This document shows positions 13,938 to 14,831 of a stretch of DNA of 14,831 nucleotides, piece by piece. Made by a program: the position numbers and the translations under genes. Numbering within the stretch: the first letter of the stretch is position 1; each line of letters starts with the position of its first letter. Source of the stretch: JAYQPQ01 sp038145405 (GTDB lineage Bacteria; Pseudomonadota; Gammaproteobacteria; Pseudomonadales; GM7GCV1); contig JAYQPQ010000046.1 of the NCBI GenBank assembly GCA_038145405.1, positions 1 to 14,831 of the forward strand, given 5' to 3'. Below the pieces are notes generated by a model. The model saw only the letters and a list, made by a program, of their open reading frames with translations. It was not told the DNA's origin and did not search any database.

Positions 13938-14819
13938 TCAGGCCCGCTCGCTGCGGCGACCGCTAAGTCGTACCCAGTCGTCGCGCTGTTCCAGTTCCAG
14001 TGCATCAAACCAGGGCGCATAAGCCTGCTGTACCTGCGCTGCCTGGTCGGCAAGGATGCCGGACAGGCAGAGCTGACCGCCGGGCAAAACCCTGTTGGCG
14101 ATGGCTGGCGCCAACTCGATCAGTGGGCCGGCGAGAATGTTGGCGACCAGCAGTTGCACCGGCGTTCCGACCTGGTCGAGTGTGCGCAGCAGCTGGTAGC
14201 GCAGCGGGTCGAAGCCATTGCGTTCCATGTTATTGCGTGTGGCTGTGAGTGCCTGCGCATCGATATCCAGACAATAGGCCAGCTCGGCGCCGCGCATCAG
14301 CGCGCCAATGGCCAAAATACCCGAGCCGCAACCCAGGTCGATCAACTGCTGGCCGGATAGATCCTGATCGGCCAGCCATTTCAGGCACAGCGCCGTGGTG
14401 GCGTGGGTGCCCGTACCGAAGGCGAGGCCAGGATCGAGCAGCAGGGTCACGGCGCCTGGCGCGTCGATGGCGTGGGTATGCACCCAAAAATGCGGATTGA
14501 CCTGAATCGGCTTGAAATGGCGCAGCCATTCCCGCTCCCACACACGGTCTTCGAGCTGGCGCCACTGCGCGCTGGTATCGGGTCGCGGCAACTGGCGTCG
14601 CACCAGCGACAGCATGTGGTCGCAGTCGACCTCAGCGGTAAACAGGGCGATCAGTCGAGATTGCGACCACAGCGGTTGACTGCCTGGCGGCGGTTCAAGA
14701 ATGGGTTCGTCGGCGTTGTCCGTCAGGGTGATGGAGAGCGCGCCGGCTTCGAGCAAGACAACTTCCACCGCCTCGACTTCGACGGCGGGCACCTCCAGGT
14801 GCAGTTCAAGCCAGCTCAC
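13938..14819 (-). CDS. prmA: Ribosomal protein L11 methyltransferase
   Basis: PrmA trimethylates ribosomal protein L11 using S-adenosylmethionine. The 293-residue length equals E. coli PrmA. The N-terminal L11-binding domain begins MSWLELHLEVPA and contains EREWLRHFKPIQV. The methyltransferase domain has LLLDPGLAFGTGTHATTALC (134-142 core), motif I LIDLGCGSGILAIGALMRGA (about 159-178), CLDIDAQAL for ribose binding, and VANILAGPLIELAP with Asn227. The start is GTG (14817-14819); the alignment of M-x-W-L-x with known PrmA proteins supports it, although no ribosome binding site is seen in the 12 bases left before the window edge. In related bacteria accC usually lies just upstream. The DUF3426 gene follows after two bases. 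Confidence 0.97.
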   Translation of the reverse strand: MSWLELHLEVPAVEVEAVEVVLLEAGALSITLTDNADEPILEPPPGSQPLWSQSRLIALFTAEVDCDHMLSLVRRQLPRPDTSAQWRQLEDRVWEREWLRHFKPIQVNPHFWVHTHAIDAPGAVTLLLDPGLAFGTGTHATTALCLKWLADQDLSGQQLIDLGCGSGILAIGALMRGAELAYCLDIDAQALTATRNNMERNGFDPLRYQLLRTLDQVGTPVQLLVANILAGPLIELAPAIANRVLPGGQLCLSGILADQAAQVQQAYAPWFDALELEQRDDWVRLSGRRSERA

Positions 14820-14831
14820 GTGACCGGGGTG

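Noticed and set aside
1..14831. CRISPR array, tRNA, rRNA, insertion sequence, prophage or toxin-antitoxin
   Set aside because: I saw no regularly spaced repeats, cloverleaf, transposase or phage-like gene, or small paired genes; all gaps over 100 bases are described as regulatory regions.

Overview
The window is chromosomal DNA from a GC-rich gammaproteobacterium. The arrangement prmA - zinc-ribbon (DUF3426) gene - dusB - fis - purH - purD, the AcrR-controlled AcrAB/MexAB-type pump, and the Lpp/OprI-type lipoprotein beside an L,D-transpeptidase all fit the Pseudomonas/Cellvibrio/Oceanospirillum part of the class. Genus cannot be decided from the sequence. There is no tRNA, rRNA, CRISPR array, insertion sequence, phage gene or integrase, so this is mostly conserved core genome plus a drug-efflux locus.

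Left part (1-5951): a 3'-truncated EamA/DMT transporter gene (1-812, -), an RND efflux permease (883-3996, -) and its lipoprotein adaptor (4017-5150, -). These are read away from a divergent TetR/AcrR-type repressor (5313-5951, +). The 162-base divergent intergenic region holds two near-identical copies of a sequence that closely resembles the E. coli AcrR operator, one near each gene start.

Middle (5952-7364): a small Ala-rich outer-membrane lipoprotein gene (6054-6329, +) with a C-terminal lysine and a strong intrinsic terminator. It converges on a periplasmic LysM/YkuD L,D-transpeptidase gene (6405-7364, -), the enzyme class that attaches such lipoproteins to peptidoglycan.

Right part (7432-14819, all -, so transcription runs from high to low coordinates): prmA and a zinc-ribbon/DUF3426 membrane protein gene; a promoter with a GC-rich discriminator; then dusB-fis-purH, overlapped or nearly abutting; a 152-residue uncharacterised helical protein gene; a second promoter with a perfect -10; then purD-purU sharing an ATGA overlap. 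The theme is growth-rate functions: ribosome and tRNA modification, nucleoid control and purine synthesis. PurD makes GAR, PurU releases formate from 10-formyl-THF, and PurH consumes 10-formyl-THF.

I did not find a convincing undescribed multigene system. The best leads are the duplicated AcrR-type operators, the unknown 152-aa protein with one His and nearby Glu residues in each predicted helix and a hairpin over its ribosome binding site, the Lys-rich Fis tail encoded over a 9-A run, and the adjacent cysteines in the lipoprotein paired with the transpeptidase.
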